Positions 49,693 to 51,475 of a DNA stretch of 51,475 nt are shown here, one piece after another. Origin of the DNA: Pedosphaera sp. (GTDB lineage Bacteria; Verrucomicrobiota; Verrucomicrobiia; Limisphaerales; Pedosphaeraceae); assembly GCA_028293325.1 (NCBI GenBank), contig JAQGPA010000007.1:1-51475 (forward strand), written 5' to 3'. Positions within the stretch are counted from its first letter, which is position 1. Each line of letters opens with the position of its first letter. The notes beneath the pieces are model-generated. The model did no database searches. It saw nothing but the letters and a program-made list of their open reading frames with translations, and was not told the DNA's origin. A program made the position numbers and the translations under genes.

Positions 49693-49735
49693 ATTGCCTT
49701 TCATTTCAGGTTGTGATCAGTTCGATCGTTCATTA

Positions 49736-49766
49736 ATACGACGAACGAGCGAACGGCGGCAGGACA
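49736..49766 (-). promoter_or_regulatory. ECF-type promoter before the YCII gene
   Basis: On the minus strand: TGTCCT, 17 bases, CGTCGTAT. The same two boxes with the same spacing occur before the VOC gene (50233-50263). The sequences between the boxes are only partly alike, so the boxes themselves are conserved. It begins immediately after the VOC stop codon and gives a leader of about 35 bases. Confidence 0.75.
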
Positions 49767-49767
49767 T

Positions 49768-50187
49768 TTATTTTGCGCCCGGGTCAATTTCCCAAACGGC
49801 GAAGGTGTTGTTCTCCGTGTCCTGGCAGATGACGAAATGGCCCATGTGGGGCACAGTGGTCCTGGCCATGCAGATTTTGCCGCCCAGCTTCACGACCTTG
49901 GCTGCGGCCTTGTCGACCGACGCCACGTTGACATAGTTGGTGATGGACTGTTGCGGTTGCTTGCGCGCCATCATTCCGCCATCGGGTGAGGCGTCATGAC
50001 CGCCGGTGTCGATGTGCCAGTAATCGCTCATGCCGGGAATCAGGTTGATTTTCCAACCGAACAACGCGCCGTAAAACTTCTTCGCGCGCTTGACGTCGTC
50101 CGCCGGTATTTCAAACCAGATAATGTTTGCGGGGACGGATTTGCTTTTTTTGGCGGGGGCGGTTTTCTTTTTTGTTTTTGTGCTCAT
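49768..50187 (-). CDS. VOC/glyoxalase-superfamily protein
   Basis: A 139-residue protein with a Lys-rich N-terminal tail (KTKKKTAPAKKSKS) and one vicinal-oxygen-chelate fold: ANIIWFEIPADDVKRAKKFY, ALFGWK, GHFVICQDTENNTFAVWE. Such proteins bind metal or antibiotics, or act as dioxygenase/glyoxalase-like enzymes; the activity here is not known. VOC genes often accompany ECF42/DGPF modules. It has its own copy of the ECF promoter. Confidence 0.9.
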   Translation of the reverse strand: MSTKTKKKTAPAKKSKSVPANIIWFEIPADDVKRAKKFYGALFGWKINLIPGMSDYWHIDTGGHDASPDGGMMARKQPQQSITNYVNVASVDKAAAKVVKLGGKICMARTTVPHMGHFVICQDTENNTFAVWEIDPGAK

Positions 50188-50232
50188 AATTGCTTTTTGT
50201 GGATAATCGTTCGTTTAGTATCGCTCAATCAT

Positions 50233-50263
50233 ATACGACGAATGAGCGTTAGCATTCAGGACA
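50233..50263 (-). promoter_or_regulatory. ECF-type promoter before the VOC gene
   Basis: On the minus strand: TGTCCT, 17 bases, CGTCGTAT, identical in boxes and spacing to 49736-49766. It lies between the SRPBCC stop and the VOC start, leaving a leader of about 40 bases. Confidence 0.75.
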
Positions 50264-50287
50264 GCAAAGCGCAAATTGTTTGCGGCA

Positions 50288-50827
50288 TTACTTTTTGGTG
50301 GCGGTCTCCGTCACTGATTTCAAGTTCGCCAGGCCCTTTTCGAACTCGCCGCCGAGCATTTTGTCCATGTTCATGAACAGGCAGAAGGCCTTGCTCATGA
50401 AATTCTTTTGACCGGACATGGCCCAGGTGACCGCGGTTTGATTGCCCTCGGGCTTGAACGTAAATTCCGCGATGGCCGTGGAGGGGAACGGTTTGATGAA
50501 ATCCAGTTTGATTTTGATGAGGCTGTCCGGTTGGCTGTCGGCCAGCGTCATCTGGCCTGCGCCGACCTTGCTGTTGCCGTCCCAGGAAAAGATCGCGCCC
50601 ACGCCCGCCGGCGCGCCCGCGAAGGTATTCTTCGCGGCGGGATCGAGCTTGGCCCAGGGCGACCAGGCTTCCCAGTTGTGGAAATCGTTCACCTGCGCAA
50701 AGACTGCCGCCGGTGGAGCGGAGATGGTGGTGCTGCGCACGACGCGGTACTCGGCGGGTTGCAAGGTCACGACGATGAGGAACGCGATCACAATGACGGC
50801 GAGCACGAGAAGGATTTTTATGAGCAT
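50288..50827 (-). CDS. Membrane-anchored SRPBCC (polyketide cyclase-like) protein
   Basis: A 179-residue protein with an N-terminal membrane segment (KILLVLAVIVIAFLIVVTLQ) and an SRPBCC/START-like ligand pocket: ISAPPAAVFAQVNDFHNWEA, SPWAKLDP, and the C-terminal helix MLGGEFEKGLANLKSVTE. Members bind small hydrophobic ligands. It lies 42 bases after the DoxX-like gene in the same direction. No ECF promoter box is seen directly before it. Confidence 0.9.
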   Translation of the reverse strand: MLIKILLVLAVIVIAFLIVVTLQPAEYRVVRSTTISAPPAAVFAQVNDFHNWEAWSPWAKLDPAAKNTFAGAPAGVGAIFSWDGNSKVGAGQMTLADSQPDSLIKIKLDFIKPFPSTAIAEFTFKPEGNQTAVTWAMSGQKNFMSKAFCLFMNMDKMLGGEFEKGLANLKSVTETATKK

Positions 50828-50869
50828 GGGATTTCCCGGGGTGGTTGGAGTTAGGTGACAGGATGGTTG

Positions 50870-51310
50870 TTAAGCCGGGCTGGTCCGAGGGGCAAGCATG
50901 GGAAGAAAGGTTTTCCGATATGCCCAGGCCAGGTAAAGTTCCAGGAACAGAACGACGGCGCCCGGCTGGAATCCAGACGGTTGAATGAAGATATGATACG
51001 CGACAATGTTCAGGATAATGGGCGCAATCAGTGCCAAAGCCAGCGGCACGAAGCGGTTTACTAAGAGCAGCGCGCCGACAAGCGCTTCTGTCCCGGAGAT
51101 GAATTTTAACATATAACCCATCTTTACCAGTGCCTCGAAATAGTTCTTGGCCGCATCGGGCATATTCGGGGGCGGCGACATCAGATTGAAAAGGCCCATT
51201 ATCCCAAAAGCGAGGAACAGGAGTCCCATCAATACTCGCGCGATGGGGGGAAAAAATCGCGTGAAGGATTTTGGTTTGATTTCCCTGATTTCGGTGGTGG
51301 TAGTTGTCAT
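50870..51310 (-). CDS. DoxX-like membrane protein
   Basis: A 146-residue protein with four membrane segments (IARVLMGLLFLAFGIMGLFN; YMLKFISGTEALVGALLLVN; LALALIAPIILNIVAYHIFI; AVVLFLELYLAWAYRKTFLP) as in the DoxX family. Related proteins join redox or stress complexes; no specific role can be given. It is 12 bases after the AHSA1-like gene and probably co-transcribed. Confidence 0.88.
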   Translation of the reverse strand: MTTTTTEIREIKPKSFTRFFPPIARVLMGLLFLAFGIMGLFNLMSPPPNMPDAAKNYFEALVKMGYMLKFISGTEALVGALLLVNRFVPLALALIAPIILNIVAYHIFIQPSGFQPGAVVLFLELYLAWAYRKTFLPMLAPRTSPA

Positions 51311-51322
51311 GGTTGCCTTTAT

Positions 51323-51475
51323 TTATTTTTTCGTCAGGTATTCGGAAAGTTTATCCAGGGTTCCGCTCCAGCCCTGCTGCATGGAGACGTGTCCAGCCGC
51401 GAAGGTTTTGCGTTCTTCCGCCGTGGCCGCTTCCGGGCGCCAGCGGATGGTCAGCAACGTTTTATCGCCTTGCTC
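51323..51475 (-). CDS. AHSA1/SRPBCC-type protein, C-terminal part (cut by window edge)
   Basis: The last 50 residues only. TLLTIRWRPEAATAEERKTF and SMQQGWSGTLDKLSEYL match the C-terminus of the activator-of-Hsp90-like SRPBCC family, commonly found in sigma-factor/DGPF modules. The start lies beyond the window. Confidence 0.75.
   Translation of the reverse strand, partial: EQGDKTLLTIRWRPEAATAEERKTFAAGHVSMQQGWSGTLDKLSEYLTKK

Overview
The window most likely comes from a Verrucomicrobiota bacterium, probably a soil or freshwater member of the Pedosphaera-like group. This is an inference from gene content: RCC1-repeat and DUF3494 proteins sharing a short C-terminal FYR-type domain, DUF5069, DUF2950, DUF6600, arrays of stand-alone receiver proteins, many tiny membrane proteins, and GTG/TTG starts. 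There is no rRNA, no complete tRNA and no CRISPR array.

Layout. 1-2150: a small accessory interval (SnoaL-like protein and alpha/beta hydrolase) bounded by a 26-bp direct repeat that looks like a tRNA/tmRNA 3' end. 2315-3757: secreted RCC1-repeat protein. 3839-7888 (minus): probable operon of OsmC-like protein, a one-module NRPS (A-T-TE, with Cys in place of the usual TE Ser) and a polyprenyl-phosphate sugar transferase, divergent from a LysR regulator. 9079-22038: a signalling block with five stand-alone receivers, a KaiC-like double ATPase, a PAS histidine kinase, a 1508-residue CheB-CheR-PAS-kinase, and the decayed start of a second copy of the latter. 22178-31824: envelope and stress genes (two DUF3309, Dps, DUF2934, DUF2950, DUF5069, small membrane proteins, OM barrel, lipoproteins, two DUF6600 proteins). 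31953-35698 (minus): GH130-like protein and GT4 glycosyltransferase. 35854-45777: more of the same stress/envelope set (coiled-coil lipoprotein, ice-binding-like protein, OM barrel, BON proteins, AI-2E transporter, MlaE, MlaD, YqjD-YqjE-YqjK-like trio). 45908-47941: a fusion of MlaA/VacJ with an alpha/beta hydrolase. 47958-51475 (minus): an ECF42-type sigma factor with YCII/DGPF, VOC, SRPBCC, DoxX and AHSA1-like genes.

The most interesting signal is a roughly 49-nt element present six times (11251, 16227, 22178, 26636, 35854, 43028). It always lies in the leader of a signalling or stress gene, in the orientation of that gene. It can form two hairpins, and the first stem shows compensatory change. 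It carries a frame starting M-x-A-M-P-T-R-Y-W-P that is open in all six copies. In several leaders short ORFs end on the start codon of the gene. It looks like an undescribed cis-acting leader RNA, or leader peptide, marking one regulon. Other strong points are two identical ECF-type promoters (TGTCCT-N17-CGTCGTAT) in the sigma-factor module, the MlaA-hydrolase fusion, and the Cys-TE mini-NRPS.
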